Source of the DNA: Stictocephala bisonia | Lineage: Eukaryota; Arthropoda; Insecta; Hemiptera; Membracidae | Reading direction: 5' to 3' | Assembly (NCBI GenBank): GCA_035578905.1 | Contig: JAQJVL010000147.1 | Coordinates: 1,406,906 to 1,470,905 of the forward strand | Length of the DNA: 64,000 nt | Shown here: piece by piece, positions 1 to 11,809 of the stretch | How the letters are laid out: each line of letters begins with the position of its first letter | Numbering within the stretch: the stretch's first letter is position 1 | Program-made: the position numbers and the translations under genes | The notes under the pieces: generated by a model | The model's database searches: none | Told to the model about the DNA's origin: nothing | What the model saw: the letters and a program-made list of their open reading frames with translations, nothing else

Positions 1-122
1 TTTCGGTCATCCAAGGAAACGGCGTCCTCTTACATCTGTAGTTCTAGATGAGGGAGTTTCAGAGAGGATCATCGCTGACATACGAGAATTTGTTAGCAAT
101 CCTGCTTGGTACATCGATAGAG
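1..122 (+). CDS. Bcs1: BCS1 exon (truncated by window edge)
   Basis: Reads from base 2 as [14 protein letters not shown]... to WYIDRG, the BCS1-specific stretch just before the AAA domain. The donor is G|GTGATT at 123, leaving phase 1, which fits the acceptor at 2957. Confidence 0.9.
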
Positions 123-3100
123 GTGATTAACTGTATTTAGTGATATTTTTGTTTATTAGTGTTTGCCTTAATATAGGAATGAGTCAAGTCTCGATTAAAC
201 AGATTCTCATCAACAGAATCAGAAAACGTTGTCAAGGATTGCCACAGTTCTAGCCAGCAACAATTGTTTCAGTGGTAAAAAAAAAATGTTCTCATAAAAT
301 ACAACAGGATATATTTAAAACAGAAAAACTTACTGTATTTAAAGATTTTTTTATTATCAATATACATTAATGAGTCATAACGGCTGCTTCAACAAGAGTC
401 ATTTGACATCAACAAAACTTGACAGTCTGATAGGTAACAAAGAGGAAGAACAAACTACATAAGGGGTTTCCTTGGCGAAGTCTGTAATTGATGAAATATT
501 TACAACAAGAAGAAAAAAAAATCAAAGTTCCAAAACTATGCCAAATTGAAATGTTGTGTTGATCAAATAAACATTGATTTGTGAAATTGCAGGTAGTATT
601 TAAGTTCTTGTTAGTTTATTGGATACAAAAATAGTAAACATACTTTAACTAACGTTGGAAATGACACGACAATAACAAATTGTACATAATATTATTTCTG
701 AAACCTAGTATTTACCAAAATTATGTTCATGTATAAACATAAATATTAAACAGTCCATGTAGTATATTATTTTATTGAACATTTTGAGATTGTAGTACTG
801 CAATCAATTGTTGGAAATGCTCGAAGTGATTATTATAATTATGATGATTATTTTGGTTTGCTAGTGCCCAGCAGGTCACTTTCTGTCATGTTAAGCAGTC
901 TGTATTGTAACAAATTGCAGTTTATCGTCGGTTATTAATACAAAAAAGAAATTTGTATGAATATGTAGTTCTCTCCTATCCCATCACTTGCGGGGGACTG
1001 ACTGCCACACACTGCCACAATCTAGATACTTGACTAAGACTGAATATAACTTGCCATGAACAAGATTATAAATAATAAATACACATGAAAATATATTGAA
1101 CCCTATTAAAATATTACTACCATTACAATTATATTGCTAAAGTTAAAATTACTATTATTTTCATATACAAATGTGTTATATTACTAATCCATACTTTAAA
1201 ACAATTATAAACTATTTTATGGGACATTCAGAATAACCAGTCATTCTTATTACAGGGTCATTTCATATCAAGTCAACCAATGGTCTAGACCTTAACCTCT
1301 TGGATTTTGATGATTTTTGGTATACTAATAGTACCCAGTAAGACTATTAAAAATCCAAGATTTTTTAGCACTTAGTTTATTAGTTATCAAGGGTCAAAAA
1401 CGCTAAAAAGTACTGATTTTGACCTCACACTTTTACTTAAAATAGGCGTTACATCAGGTAAAAATGCTCCTAGGAAGTCGAAATTGGTATAATTCTCTTC
1501 AGAATTTAAAGGCCTTTCATTTGACATACAACATGCCAATGAAAATTTGTTCATATCATTTTAATTTTTTCCAAAAATAAAGTTTTTTTGAAAAATCTCA
1601 ACAAGGCCCCTTTTGATTTTCTTTGTAAAAAAGTATGTTATGGGCACACTATTTGTGCACTTGTATGTAAAATTTCATCATGGAACAGCAATGAAATCAT
1701 ATTAAAAAAGTATTTTTGTTTGATAGAACACCATGCTTTCACTAGTTTTAAGCTTGATTGAAAGAATTACTGTACAGTTAGTTATTTAATACCTCTCAGT
1801 TAAACAACTGAGTAGGTAGGGCCTATGTATATATAAATAATTTATATTATTCAGTTACAGTATTTTAATTTGTTTTGGTATACAATAAATTAGAACAGTG
1901 CATTTATTATAGCCCAATAACGTTTTTTTCTAAATTATCCATCACTGGGGCAGATTTCACTGACTTTCCAGAATTTTTGTTTATTTCCCTGACTCACCCT
2001 GACCAAATTTGTTTTCCCTGACTTTCCAGAATGTGGACACCCTGTTTTAGTTTTCTTAAAATAATTTGATAATAACTGGTAATCATGTACAAAACAATTG
2101 GATATAGTCTTTACTTGAATACTCTGCCAGTCGTAGTGGTTGGATCAACATTTTAAATCATTCGGATAAGGGTACAAAAGAATTGCCTGGACCACAAGGA
2201 TGCAAAAAAACTTACTTGAAATTTATCCCCAATCCTATCCAAAATGCAAGCGAGCCACAAAGCCTTATCATATACAACTGTAACAAATCCTGAGATGTAA
2301 TTCCTCCCAGATCAGTTGGTGTGATAAAGTCAAAAGTTGTTACAAGTTCAGTTTGTTTATCCATACTTGAAGAGAAATGTTTAGTAATAAGCTTATTTTC
2401 TGGAATTGGGATGTAAGTATACATTTTCTGAGTACCCATCATGGATTTTGCTTCAGAAAATCTAGACATAAGTTTTCTATGATGTGCATATCAACCTATG
2501 CTTCTATTAAAAATCTTCTACTGATCCCTCGTGGACCATTCCCATAGAAGAACTTGCTTCCCTGCGACATCTGTGGGATGAGGAAAACATTCGGTCCTCT
2601 TAATTTCATTTAAAAAACTAATTGAGTTTATTTTAATCAGCTTTTTACCAGATTTTCAACTAGTTAAAATCAGAAGTTACATGTTACTAAAACCAACAAA
2701 TAAGTTTAAAGGTTAACAGCAAAATGATTAATTAACTTTAATCATTGATACCAAGTGCAGTATTATGTTAGTGGTCTTGCTTTCTAATTTAGGTTTACTG
2801 TGCCTTAATATATTCTACTACAATAAGTTTCTTAAATGTATTTCTTATCATATTTTACGACTAAATTCCTGTTAAGAAATAACTTTGTACTCTTGTATAA
2901 ATAAGCACAGTTTCATAATAGAATTACAATAATACACGTGTAAAATCCTGTGATAGGCATACCATACCGCAGAGGTTATTTATTGCATGGTCCACCTGGC
3001 TGTGGTAAAAGCTCATTCATCACGGCCTTAGCTGGTGAGCTGGAGTTCGGTGTCTGCATACTGAATTTAAGTGAGCGAGGGCTCAGTGATGATCGGCTGA

Positions 3101-6100
3101 ACCATCTGCTGAGTGTAGCTCCACACAACACCATCATCCTTCTGGAAGACATTGATGCAGCGTTTGTCAGCCGAGAAGATTGCAAACAAGGTACATCTAT
3201 TTTACCTAACAATCATCATACCTTTATCATTATACCTTTCTTTTTAACAAGAATAACATATAATTTTGTATATCATTTACTGACAATTTAAATAAAAATA
3301 TGGTATAACTGCTCGACTGGCTCACAGTCATCTGAATCCCCCTGCAATTCAACCTAAAACAGTCCTAGAAAATTTTGAAATTTCCTTGTATAGTACATAA
3401 TTTAGCAAAATTAAAAACAAAGCCAATCAGAATTATGAGGTTACAGCTTATATACCATCATTGATTTTATACACTAATAGATCTCCCATTCAATGTTAAA
3501 TTTTGAGTCTCAGAATATCAGCTGTTTTTGTGGTCTATTGTGGAGCGCTAGTGTAGTCCCATGTAAACGTAATGCAGTTTAAACCAGGTGAGGTTGCGGG
3601 CCACACAAACTAACAAAATTACTGCCACAAATATTCCTATTAGATGGTTTATCTATTGTAGGTGTATATAATCAATGATACCATACACAATGTAAAAATA
3701 AATTGGAAATAGTTTTTGAGTGGCAGTCACAAATAAAGTTTTGTTTTCTTACATTCAAGATAAATACAGCATAACTGCATTGGAAAGATATGTTTAAGAT
3801 CGGAAATTGAGACTTATGAAGAAAAATCAAGATAAACGCTCTGTGCGCTATTACAAAATAAAATCAGTCAGGTTGATGGATATGACAATAGTTTCCTGGA
3901 ATTGGTGCCTTAAATTATCCTGTTACCAGCAAATTATTTAAAAAAATCTTAAATAAAAACATTGTGCATTGCAAAGTTAATTACTTTTGATCAACTACAA
4001 AATTGCAAAGCTAACAGATAGAGCAGTTCAGCACAAGAACTTTGAAATGTAGTTTTTTATCTACTTTTTGGAGTGGTTTATTAAGTCTCAAAACGCTATT
4101 TTAAATGGCCTCTTGTTCGTCCAGTTTTTCCTAAATCCAAACTTCTTGTCGTTTCATTCCTGCAGATTTAAAATTTACAGTTTGTCGTCATCCAATAAAT
4201 AAATGTCATTTAATTGTCTAGGCTTGATAGAAAATATGATCCTTGATGTCAGTAACATTATTTTACTATTTTAAAGAGTTGTGTTTAAGTTAGTCAGTAA
4301 TCTATTAAGGTAGCCGTTTCCCAAACCACCAAGTCACTACTGGGAAGTCGACAGCACTATATTGGACATGCAATTTTACTGCCAAATTATACTGTTCTAT
4401 TTTGACTGTACATTCGTTTTTACTGTTCTAATAAGTTATATTGAACACTGTATGACTATTAAAGGTCCATCTAGTGGACCGTAAGTTGATATTTTATGTT
4501 TTTTAATTTAAATTCTTCAAAAAAGACATGAAAAGTTTCATATATTCAACTGTAGAAAACTATAAAAATACCGAATTTTTTACAAAAACCAACTTTGGTC
4601 CTCTAGAAAAGTTCCTCACCCATCAAATGACACTTCAAGTGTTGTGATACGATCATTACTACAGACTGAATCGTTGGAATAAAAACCCATGTTTTTGGCA
4701 TTTTTCGTGGAGCAAAATGGCTCCCTTAATTTGTGTTTTTAATTCATTTTCTTGGATGTTTTATGACTTACAAGATAAATATGATACCTTTGTTTTATTT
4801 ACATTTTGCTAAATGTAGCTAACATATTTATTTATATTTTACTTAGTGGCTGCTGCTTACGAAGGCCTAAATCGTGTTACGTTCAGTGGTTTACTGAACT
4901 GTCTGGATGGCGTTGCTTCTACTGAGGCCAGGATAGTTTTCATGACAACAAACTACATAAACAGGTAATACTATAGACATGATGGCTGAACTATGTTGCC
5001 ACCTTATTAATTGTCGTTCAAGATGATGTCCTGGCCTTTGCCGCTAACTGCTATACACAGTAAAACCTGAATAGTTCAATACTTTGTGGGCTTTAGGGGT
5101 GTTGAAGTATCAAAATGTTGAATGTTGAACTAGAAGAAATGTATGGAAAACATAAATAAAGGGTTTTATAAAGAAATTGCACTCTGTTTTGTTCATGAAT
5201 AATTGAAATTTAAACAAAAATAAAATTGAGCTATTTAGTACTGTAGCAATGTGTGTCCTACTGAATTGGTACGGAGTTGCTATTGTAGTTATTTACCCTA
5301 CTTTTGGCAGTATATTAACTAAATTTGGCAGGCGCTTTTTAGCTGTCTGCAAGGGTTTCTTAAAAAATACTCATATAAAGATAACCCTATCTTGTTATGT
5401 ACTATTTTCTACAGATAAGAACATAAAACAATATTGTGACCAAAAGTTTTGGCTATTTGTTGTATGCATAAACATAAAAAAATAAAATTTGTAAATATTT
5501 GTTTTTACAATGAAGGTGGACTCTACTTTGAAACATACCTTCCACAGTAACATTTGAATTTAAACCACAAAAAACATTACAACAGTGAAAAAAGGATGCC
5601 AAGCACATTAAAAATGTATAGGTAATAAATAAAAAAATATGTGAAATCATCATAATGGAATAGCCAAGTACCTTCGGTACTCTAATGAAACAAACCATGC
5701 AAATAAATTGGAAAAAACATGGACATGAATGAGATTTGAAATCCTTGGTGTTGTCTTTTTATCAACCTCGCTGGAACGCCAACCCTAAGAATTTAAATTT
5801 TCATTCATGTCCATGTTTTTTCCAATTTGTTTGCATCGTTTGTTTGTTTCATTAGAGTACCGAAGGTACTTGGCCATCCCATTCTGATTTCACAACTTTT
5901 TTTATTTATTACATATAACATTTTTAATGTGCTTGGCATCCTTTTTTACTTTTTAAAAGTTTATTGTGGTTTCATCTCACAAGTTTTTTGGTCTATGCAC
6001 TTCAACCTTGGGCTTATTGTGCTCCCCTGTTGCCTACTATAATGGGATGCCTTATTCTGAGTGGCTGTTCTAAAATCTTTTTCCACAGACTAGCTACCAT

Positions 6101-7631
6101 TCTTACATCTGAGAGCTTGTTCCTGAATATTCTTCTTCTCCTGAGCTCCAGAGCTTCACACTCAGTTAATAGGCGTTCGGCAGACTCAAAGCCTCACCGG
6201 CAACAGTGAGACTAAATCGAAACTGCAGTGATTGACTGTTCTCTGTAGATACCAATCTTTGCCAAATGTTTCCTGAAGTAGCCATGTCCAGTATAATATA
6301 AGCAATCACTGTCCTTATGTCATTCCGATTTATGGTGGTGAGTGATTTGGCCAACATAGGGTCGAGTCCCCTCAACAGAGATTTTGCAAAGACTTGGCTG
6401 TGAAACTGCTGCCATCTGCTTTGGTGGCAATTTCTCGCAGAGTTCAATATTTTAATCTTGGCAGTATTAAGTCCAATGCCACATACTGGTTTGGGCCCTA
6501 CGAGTGGAGTCCTCGCTCCCATCTTAGCTAGGAGATAAGCCTCTTCGTTGCCTGTGAGGTCGCTGGGCCCTGGAGCCCACCTCATTTGAACATTATTGAA
6601 GTGGGCTAAGGCTCACAATACTCCCTTTTGAGTCTTGAGGTAAATTGGTAGGAGTCAAGAGCTTGAAGAGTGGCTTGACTGTGTGACATAATACAGATCT
6701 GTTTGCCTCTGACTTGTTTTGCTAGCCCTTGTTGGGCACAGACAAGGAAGCAAAGATATCAACCTGGTAGATTGTATCTCCTTAGACTGTCCTTTAGGCT
6801 TAGGCAAGTGACCGTAGACCCAAACCCAGCTCCACCCTTCATAACAGAATCATCCGAGTACCAGACGATTTCAGGTGGGGGCGGGATTGTAGCTATCCTT
6901 GTAGTATGCCTCCCTGGATTTGATGTTGACCAGGTAAGGTCTGGAGAATGCAGTTTTTGTGTCCATAACATTTGGTATCATGTCCAACTGCCTGCTTTGT
7001 AATTCATTTTCAATGGCTCTCGAGTGGCCAGATAGAGATCTGCTCTTCTTGTAATCTTCATTTTGTAATAGTGATAAGATAGGGATTTTTCTTACAGAAA
7101 CTACTTTTCTTATTTAAAAAGAAATCTTATTTTTTAGATAATTCTTTCTATTTTTCATTGTGATGAGATGTATCTGTATAGATAGGCAATGCCATAAATT
7201 GTTCATTCATGTAAATGAAACATTTACCTCATATTTACATTTACTTTTCTTATCCCTTTACCTTAAAAGTGTTGTTCCTTCCGTGATATCCCACTGTGTT
7301 TTGTAGCCTTCCTCCTCAACTCCACCCTTGTCAACAAGTCCACATCACCTAATGTTTCTGGTGACATAGGTTGGACCCTGCCCTCATCAGACCAGGCAGG
7401 GTGGATGTCAAGGAATACATTGGCCATTGCTCATCCCACCAGATAGAGCAGATGTTCTACAGATTCTACAAGACGACGGATGTAGATGCTGCTCAGAAGT
7501 TGTCCGCAGCCATTTTGGCACATGGTAAACCCACTTCTGCTGCCCAGATCCAAGGATATTTTATGTTGTATAAACAAAGCTCATCTGATGTTCTAATTCA
7601 GAATGTTCATCGAATATGGGAATATTCATAG
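1..7631 (+). CDS. Bcs1: BCS1 mitochondrial AAA chaperone, 3' part of gene (four exons in window)
   Basis: BCS1 (BCS1L in vertebrates) is an AAA ATPase of the mitochondrial inner membrane that inserts the Rieske iron-sulfur protein into respiratory complex III (family knowledge). Joining 2-122, 2957-3190, 4847-4964 and 7370-7631 gives 244 residues plus a TAG stop, about the last 60% of a usual BCS1. Seen in order: [10 protein letters not shown], Walker [10 protein letters not shown], Walker B-like [23 protein letters not shown], arginine finger region [11 protein letters not shown], and the C-terminal QGYFMLYK. All introns are GT-AG with matching phases (1, 1, 2). The N-terminal transmembrane and import exons lie upstream of the window. 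The introns carry transposon remnants. Confidence 0.95.
1257..2045. repeat. Probable dispersed repeats in BCS1 intron
   Basis: Starts near GGGTCATTTCATATCAAGTC and ends near GACTTTCCAGAATGTGGACA. Both resemble short phrases common in interspersed repeats of animal genomes; the second looks like the end of a hAT-type MITE. No ORF or complete TIR pair was found. The remainder of the 123-2956 intron shows nothing recognisable apart from the antisense frame at 2216-2469. Confidence 0.3.
2216..2469 (-). other. Possible antisense exon or retrogene scrap
   Basis: An open - strand frame of about 84 residues (starts [10 protein letters not shown], contains [13 protein letters not shown] and LAFWIGLG) ends exactly at a consensus donor, CAA|GTAAGT. 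Its composition looks protein-like rather than random, but I do not recognise the family and saw no partner exon. It could be an exon of a gene nested in the BCS1 intron, a transposon remnant, or chance. Confidence 0.25.
2957..3190 (+). CDS. Bcs1: BCS1 exon with Walker A and Walker B
   Basis: Begins after GATAG and completes the glycine codon, then [20 protein letters not shown] (Walker A) through [13 protein letters not shown] to [15 protein letters not shown] (Walker B). Donor AACAAG|GTACAT. Reading past 3190 runs into intron. Confidence 0.95.
3191..4846 (+). other. BCS1 intron, no recognisable feature
   Basis: AT-rich sequence between two BCS1 exons. I see no coding frame with family motifs, no TIR pair and no tandem array. 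Confidence 0.7.
4847..4964 (+). CDS. Bcs1: BCS1 exon with second region of homology
   Basis: A 118-bp exon between TTACTTAG and AG|GTAATA. It encodes [20 protein letters not shown] then [18 protein letters not shown], the AAA sensor region. Too short to stand out as an open frame alone, but it joins in frame on both sides. Confidence 0.93.
5500..5985. repeat. Imperfect foldback element
   Basis: Two arms of roughly 180 bp are inverted copies: about 5545-5735 (GGATGCCAAGCACATTAAAA ... GTACCTTCGGTACTC ... AAAACATGGACATGAATGA) and about 5797-5975 (TCATTCATGTCCATGTTTT ... GAGTACCGAAGGTAC ... TTTTAATGTGCTTGGCATCC). The loop is about 60 bp. The short frames it carries on the two strands are mirror images and are not genes. 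It lies in the last BCS1 intron. Confidence 0.7.
6010..6985 (-). mobile_element. Non-LTR retrotransposon RNase H remnant
   Basis: Degenerate 3' part of ORF2 on the - strand within the last BCS1 intron. Seen: an RNase H N-terminal strand [13 protein letters not shown] near 6840, then [17 protein letters not shown] near 6540 (the GxxGNExAD helix), and further 3' a tail with [11 protein letters not shown] near 6130. Frames are shifted and stopped, so it is dead. The layout fits I/R1/LOA-type elements that carry RNase H after RT. Only the RNase H end is present. Confidence 0.75.
7370..7631 (+). CDS. Bcs1: BCS1 terminal exon
   Basis: Starts after GTGACATAG and completes an Arg codon, then [18 protein letters not shown] and the C-terminal AAA lid ending IWEYS-stop. 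This is a typical BCS1 end. Confidence 0.93.
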
Positions 7632-7709
7632 TGGTTTCTTTTATCAGTTGTTCAATGTCTGTTATAGTTGTACATAAAAATATTTATTAGTAAAATTGTT
7701 TCTATTTAA

Positions 7710-7715
7710 AATAAA
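7710..7715 (+). terminator. Probable BCS1 poly(A) signal
   Basis: AATAAA lies 79 bases after the BCS1 stop codon, within AT-rich sequence. Nothing else coding occurs from 7632 to about 8000. Confidence 0.5.
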
Positions 7716-8009
7716 TATTAAACTAATTCACTCTAATGATTTGATGTTTATTTCCTAACAATAATAATCATTAAAACATGGATAAAGATCCAAAATTCAT
7801 GTCATATTGTAATGTTTAGTATTTAGTTATTTCATAGTTATTTATTATTGTTCTTTGCCAAATTAATCAATATGTATTGAACTTAGTATCTATATTCCAT
7901 TTTACACTTGATACCCTATCAAGTGTATCGAGAATGAGAGAGAGGAAAATAAGCACTTTAAATTCCCAATTTTAATTTTACATCATCCCATACATCAGGC
8001 TTTTTGGTC

Positions 8010-8880
8010 AACTGGGACTTCATGGTGAAATGCTATCAAGGGACATTGGTTGGAACCCGCTGCTTGCAATGGGGACAGATTCAATGACACCTAGGTACAG
8101 ATTTGACAAACATGTTAGGGCTTTCCTTCCAAGCAGAGATGAGTTAATGGAGAGGGCTGAGCCAGTACATGTCAAAGAGAGCGTTTGGTTTACAGACAGT
8201 TCACTTATGGAAGAAGGTGTGGGTGCTGGGGTGTACAGGAAGGACGTACAGAAAGTTCTGTCTATACCTATCCGAGGCCTTGCAATCATGACTGCCGCAC
8301 AGGAAGAAATGTGTTTAGGTGACTTAGGAGGAGTTGTTTCCATCTTCTCAGATAGTCAGGTGGCAATAAAGGTGATCATAGTGCCTCGTAACAGCTCTAA
8401 GTTGGTATTGTAATGCCAAGAAACAGAGACTCTTTGTCAGCGTAAACAGGTGAGACTCATTTGTGTCCCTGGACATGCTGGCATTGATGGGAATGAGAGG
8501 GTTGATGCTGTGGTAAGGATAGGGGCAGAGAGCCCCCTGCTGGGTCTGGAGCCGGCCCTTGGTATACCCATCCAATCAGTTAAGAGTAGAATCGATCGGT
8601 GGACCTTTGAGGAACATGCTAGTAGATGGAAGACAGACCGAGCTCAGGCAGTCTCGTGCTCTTATTCAAGTACCAGATCACAGTTACAGCTGAACTTTGC
8701 TGATAATGTCTAACAGGGCCATTATCAGCCCAGCTAGTATTGGACGAGAAATTTGATCTGCTCAACTGGAAAGCAGTACGTAGAGGTGGGTTTCGATATT
8801 TTAAGCGACCTTTCTGACTTGGAAGATCCTCTGTAATGGGGAGGTGCGAGGCATTCAAGATCTTATTGAATTCTTTAAGT
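8010..8880 (+). mobile_element. Non-LTR retrotransposon RNase H remnant
   Basis: Degenerate + strand fragment just downstream of BCS1. It shows VWFTDSSLMEEGVGAGVY (first RNase H strand and Asp), IFSDSQVAIKVI (second Asp) and, after a stop and frameshift near 8413-8450, LICVPGHAGIDGNERVD (WxPGHxGxxGNExAD motif). It resembles the - strand fragment at 6010-6985 and may be from the same clade. No RT domain is attached. Confidence 0.8.
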
Positions 8881-9049
8881 ATTGCCTCCTGGCTTATTAT
8901 CCCGTGAGGAGCTATATTGCACTGCACCTGGAGCCAAGGAAGTGGAGTTGCCATGAGTATATTATAGCTCTCATGACCATATTATGTTGGACATCAATCG
9001 CTTTAGTGTGTACACTATTTAGCCATGCGGGAGCTCTGTATTCAGCAGC

Positions 9050-9270
9050 TTAATGACAAAGCCAGTGACAAAGCAGTTGAATGCAAGACGTGTTCATTGG
9101 CTCCCTAAGTTGTTCCAGCAATATGATGTAATTTGCCCTGGTTTTGATTTTAGCTGCTGCTTTTTGAAGATGGCTTTTAAACACCAATAATCGATATAAT
9201 GTTACTTCCAGGTACTGTGGATGATCATTATGATGGAATTTTACATCATTTAGAAAGATGTTCAATTTTC
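9050..9270 (-). mobile_element. RT thumb fragment of a non-LTR element
   Basis: The - strand frame contains HNDHPQYLEVTLYRLLVFKS, close to the widespread pattern PxYLGVTLDRTLxFKxHL followed by AAAKIKTR, which comes after the catalytic YADD in many arthropod RTs. It is short, degenerate and of a different family from the adjacent 9290-10790 element. Confidence 0.65.
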
Positions 9271-9289
9271 GATTAGCCAGTCTGTTAAT

Positions 9290-10790
9290 TCAAAGACTAA
9301 GTATATTAGAAGATGACGATAAAAGTGTGTTAATATTTGCATAGATGGGCATATTGGATTGAATATTTTTCGGCAAATCATTGATTGCAATGATAAACAG
9401 AAAGTGTTGAGACACTGACAACCATAATGATATCCAACTTTTTGTAGTTGACACCTTTAACAGATAGATATTGCGTCCTACCATTAAGGTAGTCCTTAAT
9501 AATATTTAATGCATGATCAGTGATACTATAATATGGAAGCTTAGTTATAATACTATCAAAAGGAACATAATCAAAGACCTTCATGAAAACCAGACCGAGA
9601 TTCAGAGAGATAGTATGCATTGAAATGACTACTTAATTGTTTATGCATTAAAGACTATGATCTTAGTGAATACAGGAATTATTGAAATAATTGGTTTATA
9701 GATATTGAGTGAACTGTTGTCTTCCTTTTTTAAAAACAGGAATGACTTTAGAAGTTTTGAAAAATAACCAGGTACTAACTTCTAATCCAAGACTAATTTC
9801 TAAAGTTAATATTGACACATTTCCTAAGCTTCAACTAAATAACTCTACTTTAGATTACTGTAACAAAGTAAAGAATCTTGGTTTTGTCATAAGTAGAATT
9901 TTGAATTGGAATGATCAGATTACGACTATGTGCAATCCAGTGTTTGCCGGCATTCACTGCTTGACATTTTATGCATCTTTTCTTCCATTTAACGTTAAAG
10001 TGATGCTGGTCAAGACACTTGTTTTGTCTCATTTTAATTATTGTGACATCGTAACTAATGAGATGACTGTTAAGCTCTCGGACAAGCTTCAACGAGCGCA
10101 GAACTATTGTTTAAAATTTATTTTCAATCTACGGTGTTATGATCACATTACGCCATTCTTCAATCAAATGTATATTCTAAAGCTTTGTGAGTATCATTTA
10201 CTATTACTGATTCACAAGATTTTTAAAACAAAAAATCCCAGTTACTTGTCCGAGTGTTTCAGGTTCATGAACGAAATAGGTTCTAGAAATACTCGTCAGG
10301 GAACATCAATATTATCAGTCACTGTACATCGTACTACTTTATATAACAAATCTTTCACTCTAATAGCTTGTCGCCTTTGGAATGCGCTCCCTGATAGCAT
10401 CAAAATAATTTAAGGTTACACTAGTTTCGGGGTGGAGGTTAATTTGATTTGGGATCTGTAGTGACAGTTTGTGGAGGCTATGTTGAGAGTGAGTAAGGAA
10501 TTAATTGGTGATAGTGTCTTTAAAGCGTTTTTTTCTTTCTTTCTTTTGACTTTTACTATTATATTTTGAATAGTTAGTATCAATTTCTTTTGTATTAGGA
10601 GCTATGAACACACAAATCAGAGCTATATTGGATAGAATTCGAATGGATGACTCTGAATGCAAAATTGTATGCTTTAAGTGACTTTGATGGAATGAATAAA
10701 TGAAAAATGTTAGACTATTTAATTTACTATGACTATTGCAATACAATGTACTTTGTGTGACGCAATAAAAAAGATTATTATTATTATATT
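9290..10790 (+). mobile_element. 5'-truncated, 5'-inverted non-LTR retrotransposon (family A, copy 1)
   Basis: The + strand half, about 9755-10413, encodes an RT C-terminus (VKNLGFVIS, LVKTLVLSHFNYCDIV, LIACRLWNALPDSIK) and a 3' UTR ending AATAAAAAAGATTATTATTA near 10790. The preceding segment, about 9755 down to 9290, reads on the - strand as the upstream RT fingers and palm: VIPVFKKGRQ, KVFDYVPFDSIITKL, FLFIIAINDLPKNI and a decayed catalytic box (YANI). The order is what a 5' inversion (twin priming) gives: the most upstream piece lies at the junction and the catalytic box at the far end. Stops and shifts make it inactive. A second copy lies on the - strand at 12385-15910. Confidence 0.8.
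9709..10413 (+). pseudogene. RT C-terminal frame of family A non-LTR element
   Basis: A 234-residue open frame covering RT after the catalytic site plus the C-terminal tail. The first ~15 codons belong to the inversion junction and not to the protein. It matches, with few changes, the - strand frames of copy 2 (LVKTLVLSHFNYCDIVTNEM in both). Confidence 0.75.
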
Positions 10791-10883
10791 ACTTGAATCA
10801 TACATTTAATTTTACAAAAAAACAAATATACTGAAATACTTATCAATATCTATACCTAAATAAAATAGCAACATTCATACATA

Positions 10884-11194
10884 TTTATAATTACTTTAAT
10901 CATATACAGCCATAAGCCGAGCACCAAGGCATATTAAAAATAAATAAAATAAAATTATTCAATATATATCAAAGAAGTTCAGTCGTCCAAATTTCTTGGA
11001 ATAATCCTGGACCGGGGGTTAACCTGGAATAATCATATTGAAAATGTTTGTTCCAGGGTATTGTCTGGCATTTATGTCCTGAAGACACTGGCAAAATTGT
11101 GCCCGACACAAGTAATGTTGGCTACATATTATGGTTTTATAATTACTTTAATCATATACATCCATAAGCTGAGCACCAAGGCATATTAAAAAAC
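10884..11194 (+). repeat. RT scrap flanked by ~58-bp direct repeats
   Basis: Near-identical copies of a segment beginning TTTATAATTACTTTAATCAT and ending AAGGCATATTAAAAA lie at 10884-10940 and 11135-11194. Between them about 155 bp read on the + strand as [19 protein letters not shown] and [17 protein letters not shown], an RT thumb fragment related to the one near 47250-47390. Confidence 0.7.
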
Positions 11195-11231
11195 ACAAAT
11201 AAAAATAAATTATTTACAAAACTATATTTAA

Positions 11232-11804
11232 CCCTAGGTTAGTGTGGTGAGTAATAGTAACATTATTAGTGTGGTGGGTGTCAGAGACCAAAAATCTAAA
11301 AACCCTATTAAAATTGTTTATATCAAAATTTAGAATAAACATACAATGTTTAATGCATTTTCATTGTTTTTCATGGTTTTATAAACTTTTTTTGTGATAA
11401 AGAAAAATACCCTAGGTTAGTGTCCTGAGTAATAGTAACATTATTAGTGTGGTGGGTGTTTATATCAAAATGTTTATAAATAAATTAGTATTTTTAGAAT
11501 AAACATACAATGTTTAATGCATTTTCATTGTTTTTCATGGTTTTATAAACTTTTTTGTGATTAAGAACCTTCTTTACTCTGTAGGATTGAGACCATAACG
11601 TGTTAAGTGTGGTTGATGTCAGGGACCGAAACGGAAGTTGTGCACAGTTGCAGTCGTTAAAAAATAATGCCACTTCAAGGTCATGCAAAGGCTCCCCCTA
11701 GAGGAAGGTACTGGGAAGGGGAAGGGCGTATTCTTACCCGGCTGCAATATTTTCTTCTTAGAAGTACTAATTGGTCTCTCAGACCGCGCCACACTAACGT
11801 AGGG
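11232..11804. mobile_element. TTAA-flanked piggyBac-like MITE
   Basis: Flanked by TTAA at 11228-11231 and 11805-11808. Ends are inverted: left CCCTAGGTTAGTGTGG, right (reverse complement) CCCTACGTTAGTGTGG. No transposase. An internal direct copy of the left end (near 11409, CCCTAGGTTAGTGTCC) and repeated AATAGTAACATTATTAGTGT show internal duplication. TTAA duplication and CCCT ends are the hallmark of piggyBac-type transposition. Confidence 0.8.
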
Positions 11805-11809
11805 TTAAA

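Noticed and set aside
2976..3212. 78-residue - strand frame opposite the BCS1 Walker exon
   Set aside because: It is the shadow of a strongly conserved + strand exon and has no motif of its own.
5058..5145. Possible Tigger-like terminus (CAGTAAAACCTGAATAG)
   Set aside because: No matching inverted end was found downstream, so a complete element cannot be supported.
5453..6042. Two similar short frames on opposite strands sharing [10 protein letters not shown]
   Set aside because: They are translations of the two arms of a foldback repeat, not a gene pair.
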